Below the pieces are notes generated by a model, which had not been told where the DNA came from, made no database searches, and saw nothing but the letters and a program-made list of their open reading frames with translations. DNA of 64,000 nucleotides from Ancistrus triradiatus (lineage: Eukaryota > Chordata > Actinopteri > Siluriformes > Loricariidae): contig JAJAGP010000866.1 of NCBI GenBank assembly GCA_025084515.1, positions 186,001-250,000 on the forward strand. The letters are read 5' to 3'. Shown here piece by piece: positions 35,801 through 42,929 of this stretch. A program made the position numbers and the translations under genes. Position 1 is the first letter of the stretch. Each line of letters begins with the position of its first letter.

Positions 35801-38358
35801 TCTGGCCACAATGTTTTTTGCTCTAGACAGAAGACGCAAAGTGACTAAATGTATCGCTTTGTTCTCAGACCCCTTCAGTCAACTGAAAATGGGCAACCTA
35901 ATTTGCTAATCACAGTAGCAGTAAAATAGTTGTGCTCACACCGAGGCTTTTGTGATAATCTGGCGTCTTTTCAGTACTTGTTTTTGTCATTTTGTCGCCT
36001 GTTCTATGTTATATGTATATATCAGAACTCTGAACTGCATTGACTCTGCCCCTGCTTCCTGTGCCCTCAGGACCACGACTTCTTCCAGCACTTGGAAATG
36101 CACATGCGCTCTGAATTTCCCCCGCTTTGTGGAAGAGATCATCTCAGCTTCCGCTCCTATTACTTTCCTGTCAAGGCGAGTACGCAGAAAAGCCCTAAGA
36201 CAAGCATAATAACAAAAGTGTTTCACAAACCTCTGCCCACAGTGATGCGTTTTTATGATGCAGAGTCATCTGTAATCGAGGCAGAGCAGGGTGAGGTGTT
36301 TATCCTGTGGTGGTGGTTATATGTGCCTACAAAGATCAGTGTCATCAAACTTGCTGGCAGTCTTCTTTAATCAGCCTGCTCTGAGTAAATCTGTCCTCTG
36401 TAATTCTGCTGTCGGGAACGTTGAAGGGAAACTACCTAATTAGCTGCGAGGATGCTTTCCCCAGGCTCTTGGGCATCACGGTTGATTGATTTGATGTTAA
36501 AATCCCTTAATGTTTTCGCTCCATTATGTCTTAGAGCCGTCTTTACACGTTGTTTTGGCCTTGTTACTTTTTTAGGATCAGCCCCAGCACTGCTGCTTTT
36601 CTTATAAAGGCAAATGTATTTCTGTAGCACGTTTTACAATGGAGCATCGTCTCCGAGCAGCTTCACAGCTATCAAGGCACAAAGCCTTAATTGAGCAATT
36701 GAGGGAGGAAAAAACTTGGGGAGGAAGAACCCAGCCACCTTTGGGAAGCCTAGGTATGTCTGATGAGGAAGTGTTAGATTTTGGTTGGGTTTTTAGTGCT
36801 ACTTGATCAACTAAATAGTCTCCCTAAATAACGCAGGACTAACGAGGGAGTAATGATCTATTTCGGACAAAGTTGTGTGTTCTGTGTGGAAGCTGTTCAC
36901 ATTGAGTGCTGTTCGGTTACATGCGCGGTGAAAATAAACTCTGAAAACATTTGGAGCGATGAATTTCCTAAGACATTTAAAACCACGTCACCCCACTGAA
37001 TATGCAGAATTTCATAAAGTTAAAAGTTTAGAGTGAAAGAAAATTGGAATCGGCCGGTCAGATGTTAGTCAGGGCCAAGAAAATTGCAATCGGTGTGTCT
37101 TTAGTATATAACCTACCAAAGGTGCATTGCATTACTAAAGCAAAGGTTAGGTCAGAATAAAAGGTCACACTTTTTATTTTGGGGGTTTATTATGTGTTTC
37201 TGGATGCTTCGGGGTGAAAATTATCCTTGCTTGTTTCATCAGGGACTTGTAAAGCTAAATCCAAAATTTGGAACAGATCCAACAGTGTTCAAGAGTTACA
37301 TAACTTTTTTAGTATTGATCACCATTCGTCTCAGAACAGGCCCTAACCTCTAAAAAATACAAATAAAAAGAAGCCTGTCACTATAAATCAGGAGCTTGCA
37401 AGTGTTTTATGTCTGCTGTGATATAACAAAAATCTAAGTCACATTTCAGAGTTATGTTACTATTTACCTGAATAAACAGGCCTGAATGATGCTCTGTCTT
37501 TCCGGCCTGCTGTGTATTTTGGCCTTTTAATTTGAAAAATGCTTTAGTGTAAACTTGTTCTTCATCTCTCATCCATGTCAGCAGTCAGGCCTACTTTAGT
37601 GTCAAATAACTTTAGTTTTTCTTTAAAAAATAGCAAGCAGAGCGGTATAGCTGTGCTTTTCTAAATAGTGACCCGGGCCTGACCTGGAGTGTGATTCCAT
37701 TGTTGGATTTCTTTTTAACACTGCTGGATGTGACGTACAGCTCAGCTTTGTTTTGTATAGCATGTTCTATTTATATAGATTTCACAATCTCAAGGATGGT
37801 ACGGAACATTAAGCGAGAGCAAAGAACACAAACAAGAAACCCATGTAGGTTTTAAGATGATAGATTGGTAGCTTTGCTCCAGTTACTCCAGCTACAAATT
37901 TTCTGTCCGATTTCAAATCCGATGTCCTCACAACAGGATCGGCTCCAGTTTGAACCACAGATTCCTCATTTGAGTTGTTTGTGAGGAGTGCTTTGCCTCT
38001 GAAATACCCTTTCCTCACAGTTTGCCCCGCCCTCTGTCCTTGAGGTTTTATGTCTGGTACTGCAAACATGAATGATTTATGGTGAATGATGAATTTGTGG
38101 TATCAGAGGTATAGCCAAGTCTGTACCGGTAGCCATTTTTCTATATTTGCTAGGACTCTTAATGCTGTTGCTTGTAACGAGACAAAATAAGCAAACTGAC
38201 CTGCTTTGTGTTTATAGAACGTGATCGATGGGGACCTGTGTGAACAGTTTAACTCTATGGACCCCCATAAGCAGAAGAGCGTCGCTGAAGAGCTGGATCG
38301 CACGCCGCCCGAGGTGTCGAAGAAACTGGAGGACATCCGCACTCGCTACGCCTTTTAA
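10024..38358 (+). CDS. sf3b3: Splicing factor 3b subunit 3 (SF3B3/SAP130), 26 coding exons
   Basis: CDS exons: 10024-10093, 10365-10520, 10638-10808, 11202-11374, 11628-11769, 12374-12486, 12759-12896, 13897-14000, 19130-19295, 21507-21602, 21904-21976, 23206-23357, 23850-24005, 24940-25095, 25201-25344, 25422-25544, 25633-25787, 29080-29254, 29593-29798, 31259-31415, 31666-31791, 33929-34141, 34245-34343, 35585-35728, 36071-36175, 38218-38358. They sum to 3654 nt (1217 aa plus stop) with no frame break. The protein is a triple beta-propeller scaffold of SF3b in the U2 snRNP. With SF3B1, PHF5A and SF3B5 it helps hold the branch-site region in the nucleus; it is also known in SAGA-type complexes. 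The N-terminal part is the MMS1_N-like region and roughly residues 860-1180 the CPSF_A-like region, as in DDB1 and CPSF160. Identity to human SF3B3 is very high from memory ([14 protein letters not shown] at the start, [12 protein letters not shown] at the end). Two introns use GC donors, and two host snoRNAs. A functional housekeeping gene. Confidence 0.98.
10365..10520 (+). CDS. sf3b3: sf3b3 coding exon 2
   Basis: Residues 24-75, from [20 protein letters not shown] to [11 protein letters not shown]. The acceptor is TGTAG|GT and the donor AAAG|GTCTGT. Confidence 0.95.
10638..10808 (+). CDS. sf3b3: sf3b3 coding exon 3
   Basis: Residues 76-132, from [17 protein letters not shown] to [15 protein letters not shown]. 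The acceptor is TGAAG|AC and the donor ATAG|GTACAA. Confidence 0.95.
11202..11374 (+). CDS. sf3b3: sf3b3 coding exon 4
   Basis: Residues 133-190, [19 protein letters not shown] to FACLEMDYE. The donor GAG|GTGAGA opens the 253-nt intron that carries the first snoRNA. Confidence 0.95.
11481..11551 (+). ncRNA. snord111: C/D-box snoRNA, SNORD111-like (copy 1)
   Basis: Box C ATGATGA is at 11485-11491, box D' CTGA at 11511-11514, a C'-like ATGGAGA at 11522-11528 and box D CTGA at 11544-11547. The guide before D' is CATGTCTCTTCT. The fifth base upstream of D' is C, which would direct methylation of a G, as reported for SNORD111 (28S rRNA G3923, from memory). It lies in the intron between coding exons 4 and 5, about 80 nt from the acceptor. 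The terminal stem is short here, so the ends are approximate. Confidence 0.82.
11628..11769 (+). CDS. sf3b3: sf3b3 coding exon 5
   Basis: Residues 191-237, [18 protein letters not shown] to EEHGNFLIT. The acceptor is TCACAG|G and the donor ACAG|GTACTG. Confidence 0.95.
12374..12486 (+). CDS. sf3b3: sf3b3 coding exon 6
   Basis: Residues 238-275, [18 protein letters not shown] to CPIPRRR. The acceptor is TATCAG|TG and the donor AGG|GTAAGT. The following 272-nt intron carries the second snoRNA. Confidence 0.95.
12537..12608 (+). ncRNA. snord111b: C/D-box snoRNA, SNORD111-like (copy 2)
   Basis: A six-base terminal stem pairs ACTGAA (12537-12542) with TTCAGT (12603-12608). Box C ATGATGA is at 12543-12549, D' CTGA at 12568-12571, C'-like ATGGAGA at 12580-12586 and D CTGA at 12598-12601. 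The 16 nt CATGTCTCTTCTCTGA spanning guide and D' are identical to copy 1, while the rest differs. It lies in the intron between coding exons 6 and 7. Human SF3B3 introns also host two SNORD111 copies, from memory. Confidence 0.9.
12759..12896 (+). CDS. sf3b3: sf3b3 coding exon 7
   Basis: Residues 276-321, [19 protein letters not shown] to TLETDEEM. The acceptor is AAACAG|A and the donor ATG|GTGAGA. Confidence 0.95.
12897..13896 (+). other. sf3b3 intron with unclassified repeat-like sequence
   Basis: The reading frame stays open past the coding exon 7 donor to 13202, but that is intron. Positions 12975-13640 look repeat-derived: a GGTCCGGTCCTGTACCGG start, then long A/T-rich text and a short AGAGGGGGCAGTACTGCTCT motif. 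I could not name the family. No exon was seen here. Confidence 0.4.
13897..14000 (+). CDS. sf3b3: sf3b3 coding exon 8
   Basis: Residues 322-355, [18 protein letters not shown] to LFVSSEFGN, plus two bases of His356. The donor CA|GTAAGT begins a 5.1-kb intron, the longest in the gene. Confidence 0.95.
14090..14265 (-). repeat. Degenerate tRNA-derived SINE (minus)
   Basis: The start (CATTTACATTTAG) and the end (CAGTACCTTAACCGCGGTGCC, tRNA head complement) are recognisable. The middle has drifted strongly, so this is an old copy. Confidence 0.55.
14834..14927 (+). repeat. (GT)n(AT)n microsatellite
   Basis: Interrupted GT runs are followed by an uninterrupted AT run of roughly 28 units (14871-14926), in the intron after coding exon 8. 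Confidence 0.95.
16118..16570 (+). repeat. Low-complexity block: (CT)n then A/T-rich with (TA)n
   Basis: 16118-16220 is CT-rich and ends in about 19 CT units. 16250-16510 is almost pure A/T with poly-T runs and a short GT run. 16521-16568 is a (TA)n run. The whole block lies in the intron after coding exon 8. Confidence 0.9.
16850..16960 (+). mobile_element. Non-LTR retrotransposon (LINE) reverse-transcriptase scrap
   Basis: The plus strand gives [14 protein letters not shown], then a stop, then [12 protein letters not shown]. This resembles the LINE reverse-transcriptase motif in which a Leu-Asn-Pro-x-Lys block precedes a Gly-Pro-Asp-type block. It is too short and decayed to assign a clade. 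Confidence 0.4.
17004..17149. repeat. Large inverted repeat (hairpin)
   Basis: The left arm at 17004-17053 (AGAAGTTGAATCAGTTCATC and on to TTTTGTGGGAG) is the near-perfect reverse complement of the right arm at 17107-17149. A few bases are extra in the left arm. The loop itself contains ACTCATC and GATGAGT as a smaller inverted pair. A LINE scrap lies just upstream. It is probably the end of a fish repeat able to form a stable stem. Confidence 0.8.
18271..18467 (-). repeat. tRNA-derived SINE (minus), near full length
   Basis: It runs from the tail complement (CATTTACATTTACAGCATTT) to the tRNA head complement (GGGCTACCACAGTCC). The B-box complement is GGGATTTGAACCC. One of the best-preserved copies, in the long intron after coding exon 8. 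Confidence 0.9.
18925..19060 (+). repeat. Degenerate tRNA-derived SINE
   Basis: Keeps GACCAGAAGGTCCAGG and CCCTTGAGCTGGGTGCTTAA from the SINE core but has lost the tail. Lies about 70 nt upstream of the coding exon 9 acceptor. Confidence 0.5.
19130..19295 (+). CDS. sf3b3: sf3b3 coding exon 9
   Basis: Residues 356-411, [18 protein letters not shown] to [10 protein letters not shown], including the acidic DDDEEPE loop. The acceptor is TTTTAG|T and the donor CCAG|GTAAGT. Human has LDSL where this has QENL, from memory. Confidence 0.95.
21330..21400 (-). repeat. Possible tRNA-like repeat scrap
   Basis: The minus strand contains GGTTCGATCCC, a B-box-like sequence, with a weak tRNA-like surround. 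No complete cloverleaf was found. Confidence 0.3.
21507..21602 (+). CDS. sf3b3: sf3b3 coding exon 10
   Basis: Residues 412-443, [18 protein letters not shown] to VLRHGLE. The acceptor is CTGCAG|A and the donor GAG|GTGCGC. Confidence 0.95.
21904..21976 (+). CDS. sf3b3: sf3b3 coding exon 11
   Basis: The smallest internal coding exon after exon 1 (73 nt). Residues 444-467, [17 protein letters not shown] to RRHVD. The acceptor is TTTTAG|G and the donor GATG|GTATGA. Confidence 0.95.
22163..22290 (+). repeat. Second tRNA-derived SINE type
   Basis: It has a GGCTCGGTGGGTAGCA head, a GGTTCAATCCC B box and a CCCCACAGTCCAAAGACCTG body, unlike the window's main SINE. A body scrap of the same type lies at 53600-53660 (GTTTGCATGTTCTC). 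It matches a widespread fish SINE from memory. Confidence 0.65.
23206..23357 (+). CDS. sf3b3: sf3b3 coding exon 12, followed by a GC donor
   Basis: Residues 468-518, [17 protein letters not shown] to LLGEDALVQ. The exon ends GTGCAG and the intron begins GCAAGT, a GC-AG intron. No GT nearby keeps the frame with the next exon (VYPDGIRH). Confidence 0.95.
23850..24005 (+). CDS. sf3b3: sf3b3 coding exon 13
   Basis: Residues 519-570, [18 protein letters not shown] to LVYFEMDP. The acceptor is CACCAG|G and the donor CCG|GTATGC. Confidence 0.95.
24407..24540 (+). repeat. Dispersed repeat copy (TTTATTT...AAGCAGCTTTAC family)
   Basis: GTCAAATTTATTTATATAAC, then CAGAGCAGCTTTACTAAG and GCGACAGTGGCAAGGAAAAA mark this family, which recurs about ten times in the window. 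It lies in the intron after coding exon 13. Confidence 0.7.
24940..25095 (+). CDS. sf3b3: sf3b3 coding exon 14
   Basis: Residues 571-622, [18 protein letters not shown] to [11 protein letters not shown]. The acceptor is CTGCAG|T and the donor TCG|GTATGC. Confidence 0.95.
25201..25344 (+). CDS. sf3b3: sf3b3 coding exon 15
   Basis: Residues 623-670, [18 protein letters not shown] to [10 protein letters not shown]. The acceptor is CTTCAG|G and the donor CAG|GTAAAA. The intron that follows is only 77 nt. Confidence 0.95.
25422..25544 (+). CDS. sf3b3: sf3b3 coding exon 16
   Basis: Residues 671-711, [18 protein letters not shown] to VRMQAQEA. The acceptor is CAATAG|A and the donor GCC|GTAAGT. An 88-nt intron follows. 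Confidence 0.95.
25633..25787 (+). CDS. sf3b3: sf3b3 coding exon 17
   Basis: Residues 712-762, [18 protein letters not shown] to VAISTNTL, plus two bases of Arg763. The acceptor is TCTCAG|G and the donor GAG|GTGACT. Confidence 0.95.
25788..29079 (+). other. Long sf3b3 intron without recognised genes
   Basis: 3.3 kb. No exon, snoRNA or clear transposon was seen. The piece at 26600-27200 looks repeat-like and may be an old DNA transposon, but I could not find conserved motifs. Poly-T runs lie near 27303 and 28590. Confidence 0.5.
29080..29254 (+). CDS. sf3b3: sf3b3 coding exon 18
   Basis: Residues 763-821, [17 protein letters not shown] to AQRKQQMAE. The acceptor is TGACAG|G and the donor GAG|GTGATG. 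The frame stays open past the donor to a TAA at 29294, a trap for single-exon callers. Confidence 0.95.
29593..29798 (+). CDS. sf3b3: sf3b3 coding exon 19, donor inside a GT microsatellite
   Basis: Residues 822-889, [18 protein letters not shown] to [10 protein letters not shown], plus two bases of Ser890. The acceptor is CTGCAG|G. The donor is CAG|GTGTGTGTGT, the first GT of a long dinucleotide repeat. Confidence 0.95.
29799..30003 (+). repeat. Compound (GT)n/(TATG)n/(AT)n microsatellite at a splice donor
   Basis: Starts exactly at the donor of coding exon 19. It contains a GT run, TATG units, an AT run and several GTGTATGTATGTATATATA blocks, and ends in TATACACACACA, which can pair with the opening GT run. 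Confidence 0.95.
30820..30905 (-). repeat. Dispersed repeat scrap (minus)
   Basis: TTTGAGTCTTGGGGCTTTC, TTCCTTACAACATTTAGGG and TTGCCACTGTTGCCCTTG are the minus-strand reading of the common dispersed repeat, here in the intron after coding exon 19. Confidence 0.6.
31259..31415 (+). CDS. sf3b3: sf3b3 coding exon 20
   Basis: Residues 890-942, [17 protein letters not shown] to CDKLEFVHK. This stretch differs most from human as I remember it ([19 protein letters not shown]), in line with a surface loop of the third propeller. The acceptor is CGGCAG|C and the donor AAG|GTGAGT. Confidence 0.95.
31666..31791 (+). CDS. sf3b3: sf3b3 coding exon 21
   Basis: Residues 943-984, [18 protein letters not shown] to [10 protein letters not shown]. 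The acceptor is CGGCAG|A and the donor AAG|GTGGGA. Confidence 0.95.
32240..33223 (-). mobile_element. Tc1-like transposon relic (family B, minus)
   Basis: Minus-strand Tc1-like transposase remains, with a likely start near 32940 (CATGGCACGAAAG on minus) and an HTH-region pattern before it. The outer end at 33150-33223 has TTTGGTCATTTATTCAG and GGGTTTCACAAAATTTCAGC. The other end at 32262-32360 has TCGAGGAGAATGATCCAG. Frames are broken. Related copies lie at 43838, 47212 and 51650. It sits in the intron after coding exon 21. Confidence 0.65.
33929..34141 (+). CDS. sf3b3: sf3b3 coding exon 22
   Basis: The largest coding exon (213 nt). Residues 985-1055, [18 protein letters not shown] to DKFGNISI. 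The acceptor CTGAAG|C has a weak purine before AG, and the donor is ATC|GTGAGT. Human has HIANYISGIQTIGHR at the start, from memory. Confidence 0.93.
34245..34343 (+). CDS. sf3b3: sf3b3 coding exon 23
   Basis: Residues 1056-1088, [18 protein letters not shown] to LLNGASQK. The acceptor is TCCTAG|G and the donor AAG|GTACTT. The preceding intron is 103 nt. Confidence 0.95.
34995..35110 (-). mobile_element. Tc1-like (family A) terminal scrap
   Basis: TTTAGGTACACCTTGCTAGT followed by TCGTGGCATATATTCAACAA matches the end of the family A element seen at 8141-8210. Only the terminus survives. A SINE follows at 35161. Confidence 0.65.
35161..35330 (+). repeat. tRNA-derived SINE
   Basis: Head TAGCCTAGTGG, a B-box variant GGGTGCAAATCC, then GCTGCCACTGTTGGGTCC and the tail TTGGATAAGGGCGTCTGC. 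Well preserved apart from a deletion before the tail. In the intron after coding exon 23. Confidence 0.88.
35585..35728 (+). CDS. sf3b3: sf3b3 coding exon 24
   Basis: Residues 1089-1136, [18 protein letters not shown] to [10 protein letters not shown]. The acceptor is TTTCAG|G and the donor GAG|GTATTG. Confidence 0.95.
36071..36175 (+). CDS. sf3b3: sf3b3 coding exon 25, followed by a GC donor
   Basis: Residues 1137-1171, [18 protein letters not shown] to FRSYYFPVK. The exon ends AAG and the intron begins GCGAGT. Using the nearby GTACGC instead would add four bases and shift the frame, so a GC-AG intron is required. Confidence 0.95.
36606..36765 (+). repeat. Dispersed repeat copy
   Basis: AAATGTATTTCTGTAGCACG, ACAATGGAGCATCGTCTCCG and AGCAGCTTCACAGC mark the common family; the 3' part is diverged. 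In the last sf3b3 intron. The rest of that intron (36176-38217) shows no exon. Confidence 0.65.
38218..38358 (+). CDS. sf3b3: sf3b3 coding exon 26 with stop
   Basis: Residues 1172-1217 plus [21 protein letters not shown] to EDIRTRYAF. The acceptor is TTATAG|A. The C-terminal end matches the human ending exactly from memory. Confidence 0.97.
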   Translation, partial: NVIDGDLCEQFNSMDPHKQKSVAEELDRTPPEVSKKLEDIRTRYAF

Positions 38359-38998
38359 AAGCCCCGGCCTACGAGTGTGGTCTACGAACAGGGCTTTAAA
38401 CCGGACCGTTCTTTCAATCTGGCAGCTGCATTTCCCACCTCAGCTGATGGGTTACACTAGATGTGTACTCTATTGTTTTTGGAGAGACTGAGAGAAATCC
38501 CTGCGATCATTGAACCTGCTGGACGATAACCAGCTGTAGTAAGTCCTGCTGTTTTCAGTTCAGCCTTCCAGCTGAATGCGGGAAACAGATTTGACACATT
38601 GTTTTGACCTGAAATATGTGAGAGAATGGCGGCGTGAACGTCTCTGGCCGACGTGCCGTGTCGGAAATGATCCGTGTCTGATGGTCATAGTCTGAATCAA
38701 ATGAAGACTGCAGAGGACCGATGTAGCTCCTTTGAAGGGAGCTCGTGTCATTGTTCCAGATGACAGTGGGACTTGTGAAATAGCTATAAATGTTTTTATG
38801 GTGCAGCACTGGGGTGACTGTGGTTGTTTTTTGGGGGGAGGTTTTGTTGTTTTTTTTTTCCCTTTTCCCTTCGGCCTGCTACCCACATTACCAAACCCAC
38901 AGCCACAAATTTTCCGAAGCTGTCCTAATGGAAATACTTTCTGTAAAATGGATGAAGTTTGACAGCGTTTTGTAAATAAACCTTTTTTTAACTAGTAT
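38359..38998 (+). other. sf3b3: sf3b3 3' UTR
   Basis: Runs from the stop codon to shortly after the poly(A) signal. A T-rich stretch lies at 38820-38875. The end point is estimated. Confidence 0.7.
38971..38980 (+). terminator. sf3b3: sf3b3 polyadenylation signal with overlapping Pumilio-type site
   Basis: TGTAAATAAA contains AATAAA (38975-38980), and TGTAAATA matches the Pumilio consensus TGTANATA. A T-rich downstream element follows at once. Confidence 0.75.
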
Positions 38999-38999
38999 C

Positions 39000-40800
39000 G
39001 TCGTTTTGTTGCCACTTTTGTTCGGATTTAAAGAGAAAAGTCAGACTGGGTTTTTATTGGGGTTGGGCGTCTTTTAGACAGGTTTTAGTTTTCTCTTCAA
39101 ATAATGCCTTCATGCTTTACCCACAATGCATATCCACTTAAACTCTTGCATATTTAAATGCATTATCAGTGGAGTTGACTTTATGCCACAAACAAATGGA
39201 TAGTTTCTTCTTTTTTTTTTTTTTTTTTTCAGTTTTCTGCAGAACTGTGGGTCCCTTTTCAATTATCGTTCTTTTTTTAAGAATTTTTCTAAATTATTTT
39301 TGATAGCAATTTGTGATGCTCTGAAAGAAAAGTTGTTGGTTGAAACTGAAAATTTAAACATGCTGAGACGAAAGCCGAAAGGTTTGTTTGGTTTTTGAGT
39401 TTGTGTTTTTAATGCCATCGGGTTAATGATAGCTCACGTGAACATCGGTTGTGAAGATTATCTATTTTTTATTATTAATTAACCTATTTAACCCATAAGC
39501 CTCATGAGCATGGTGATAGTCGCAGGTGGTACCACTCAGGTGAATTATGGAATTAGACACTTCGGGTTCTCCACCCTTCTCAGTTACATGCCATCTTAAA
39601 TGCATCGAAGGCGACATTAAAGATGCTGCGCTGTCACTTCCAAGACAGTTTCTCATTCCATTGAAGGAGGGAATGAGAACATCAGTGGACTACATGCACC
39701 TGCAGAGTGAAATAAGATTTTAACCAGTTTCAGTGGAAAACAAATAGGAAGTCAGTATGTGTTGGGCAGTGTTAATGTTTAATATGCATGGGGAACACTG
39801 CGGTATCTTTGCTATTTAGTCAATACCGGTACATTACAGGATCCCATATAGCATTGCTATGTACAATATTAAAAAAATGTTTGGATAACGTCCAGATCGC
39901 ATAGCATAATTTCACAGAACGTACTGATTAGATATTATTAGATATTAACTCTTACTCCTGCCTCCTTTTGCATATTGATTCGTCTCACTTGTACTGCATT
40001 TCGGAGCCGGCAGCTTTACCAAGACGCTGCCCCAGTTTGAGAAACTCTTCACTCTGTCAAACAGGGATGGGTTCAGCGTAGAGCGTCTGCTCTTCTGGAT
40101 CCAGAGGATGTGCTGAGACTAAATATGCAGATATGTTCTTTGGGGGGAAAAAAAATTTAGATAAAAATGTCTAGGTATTGTTTAAAAAAAAATGTTTGTG
40201 CATGGTTTTGATTTTTTTAAAAATCATTTTTAATCATATTCTGCTTTTGTGTTTTGTTTTGGTCAGTTGTGATAGTGTCTGCTTTAAAAAAAAAAAAAAT
40301 CTCAAGTCCACCATATGTTGTGTTTTGGTATTGTGGCCAAATAGATTCACCAGCAAAACCATTTTTTCAGCAGCCTAAACTAGCACTAACCAGCATAGAC
40401 TAACTTGCACCACATAGAAACTCATATGGTCTCACCAGCATCCAAACATATGGCTTTTTTAGCAGGGAAAAGATTTATCGGGTCATACTGGTTAGATGTA
40501 AAAAAAAAAAAAAAAAATTGTGGTTATAAAAACAAGGTGCATTAAAATAACATTTTTTTCACATTGGGCATATTATATGCTATATTATGCAATGCTATGT
40601 AGGACATTAATAACCTGCTATTGTCTTAAAAATGCCAATATGCATATTTTTGTTATTCTATTCAATATTTCTCTTCATTATTGGCTTATGCACTGCCTGG
40701 ATTTAACTAGGCAAATGGTTAAATAGTTAAAGAGCCTCCCATCAGATAATTCCTGCATTGATCAAGGTTCAGCTGGCAACAAGTTCTTTAACCCAGCTGA
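39000..40800. other. Intergenic sequence, nothing recognised
   Basis: A/T-rich with long T and A runs (39205-39229, 40500-40518). No ORF with homology I recognise. Confidence 0.5.
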
Positions 40801-40804
40801 TGCA

Positions 40805-41071
40805 GTGAGTAGCTTCCCATTTGTTAAACAACCATGTCCAAAAAGTGGTCGTGGAAAAGGCGTTCATCCGTTTCAGAAGGGTCAAATTGTGAAAGAGTGG
40901 TTCAGGGAGCATGAGCCATCATTTCCACACATGGATTGTCCACCGCAGAGTCCAGAGCTGAACCCCATTGAGAATCTATGGGATGTGCTGGAGGAGACTT
41001 TGTGCAGTGGAAAAAATCTCCCATCATCAATACAAGATCTTATTGGAAAATTAATGGAAAATTTTCCTTAG
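40805..41071 (+). pseudogene. Internally deleted Tc1-like transposase remnant, 88 codons open
   Basis: The open frame joins a start-region piece ([21 protein letters not shown] side) directly to the C-terminal DDE signature [19 protein letters not shown]. About two thirds of a normal transposase of roughly 340 residues is missing. The frame is intact across the join. A scrap of the same 5' region is at 9240-9300. Confidence 0.7.
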
Positions 41072-41074
41072 GTT

Positions 41075-41215
41075 CAGGGTTTTTTTTTTCCTTGCCACTG
41101 TTGCCCTAGGCGTGCTCAGTTTGGGGTTCGCCTTATTTAGATCCTCTAAAATTGTAAAGCTGCTTTTAGGCATCGCTCCATTGTAAAAGGTGCTGTAGAA
41201 ATAAATCTGACTTTA
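41075..41215 (-). repeat. Dispersed repeat copy (minus)
   Basis: TTGCCACTGTTGCCCTAGGC, GCTCCATTGTAAAAGGTGC and TGTAGAAATAAATCTGACTT are the minus reading of the common family. It directly follows the transposase remnant. Confidence 0.75.
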
Positions 41216-41219
41216 CAAA

Positions 41220-42600
41220 TAAGCCAAGACTATGCAGTGTTTTCCAATACATTGATTTATTTAATATCGACATTGACCAACACATACTGGTTTTCTTATT
41301 TGTCACAGTTTAAGATGGGTGAAATCTTATCTCACTGTAGTGCTGCAAGCAATGCAGTGATTCACTCAGCTTTTCTTTACCTTCTCTCTCCCACACCCCA
41401 CACAAACACACCCATTAACATTTATGGGATGAGAAACTGTCTTTAGTGTGACAACGTAACAAGTTATTTATGAGACATGTAGGTATTTGAGAAGAGAGCA
41501 GAGAACCAAGAAGCAAGTGCATTTAACTCTGGCACGTTTCTCTTTTGTGCTGTTGCAAAGACGAAGTTCTTACTCGGCTTGCTTCTCCCCAGCAGTGCAT
41601 CTGCTCACTGTCACAAATCGAAATGAATTCTCAAATAGAAACTACTGCTGTACTACAATTAATTTATCTGGCAGGTCATATAATGGGTTAAGTAGTTAAA
41701 TAATAGGCCAAATCAAAAGGATGCAAAAATAGCCACACACCTGTGTTCGCTTCTTTGGAGATGAAGGACAGCCAGTAGGACTTAATGGATTGTGATATAG
41801 AGAGGATTGGAGACTACTAAATATCCACAGATCCTGGAAGCTGATTAGTTACTGACCCAAAACAAACCTCAAAACTAAAGCCCTGTGGGGTCACCAGCTC
41901 CTCAGTGAGACTGGCCAAGTGCTGCTTGGTGTACTTCCACATCTTTTAGTGATATGCACAGGTGTGTTTGAGTGTCCCACAAAGCAGTGCAGCTGAACAG
42001 CAATCGAATCATACATAGTTGGAAAGCAGTGTGGGAAAACTGAAGACTGGCTAATCCCACAGGCAGAACAGGATTTCACCGCCTTTCCATTTCATCTGAA
42101 TGAGCCCTCCTGCTGAAGTTAGAAGGTTTCTTCCATTGTTGTTCTGCAGTGCTTTCTTAATGCTGCTGTATAATTGCTGGTGTGAACGGTTACAGAAAGC
42201 CGAGCAGGACGTGAGCTGGGACTCGATGCTGCAGACTCTCAGTGTAGTTAGACTTTAAGTTTGCCTGAGGCTCTGCTTACGTTCACCAGCCTTCTCAACG
42301 CGAGTGTGGATGGTCCCATGGGCTTTTATCTGTCTCTCAGAGGTGAGTGTTTGCAGGGTTTCAGCATTAAGGTTGACATCATTTAAGATGGTACTGCACT
42401 GGGGATTGTTGACTGAATTGTTCTTTTAAATAGTTCATTATGACCTTTCTATGGATCTTGGTGTCTGGCCTGAAATTCTCCATCACTTTATGCCATGAAC
42501 AAATCTTGATGTTGCTAGGAGCAACATGTCATCCATGTGATGATGTGATTTGAAGTTCTGAATAATGGCGTGCAGAGTCTGCTTGTTCACTCCGAGCCCC
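41220..42600. other. Intergenic sequence, nothing firm
   Basis: No recognisable gene. The block 41870-42580 reads like decayed repeat or transposase-derived text, but I found no conserved motif to name it. Confidence 0.35.
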
Positions 42601-42610
42601 TCTGTTATCA

Positions 42611-42779
42611 GCCCTGTGGTAGCCTAGCGGTTAAGGTACTGGACTATGGACCAGAAGGACCTGGGTTCAAATCCTACCTCTGCCATTGTTGGGTGCTTGA
42701 GCCAGGTTCTTAACCCACATCTGCTTGGATTGTATCGGTTGCAAGTCGCTCTGGATATGGCCAAGGTGTCATTTAGTGA
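42611..42779 (+). repeat. tRNA-derived SINE
   Basis: Head TGGTAGCCTAGCGG, B box GGGTTCAAATCC, core CTTGAGCCAGGTTCTTAACC and a damaged tail (GCTCTGGATATGG). Confidence 0.85.
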
Positions 42780-42929
42780 GTAATGGATTGAAAGTGAAAA
42801 GTAAAAGCAAAACACTTACTCTATTGGCGAACTCTGGGCACTAGCATAGCTGCTAAAACTGTTCTGGAGGGCTGTTTTCTTTTCGGTTGGCTCTCAACTA
42901 CCCTTTTTAGGACCCATGAAGATTTATTT

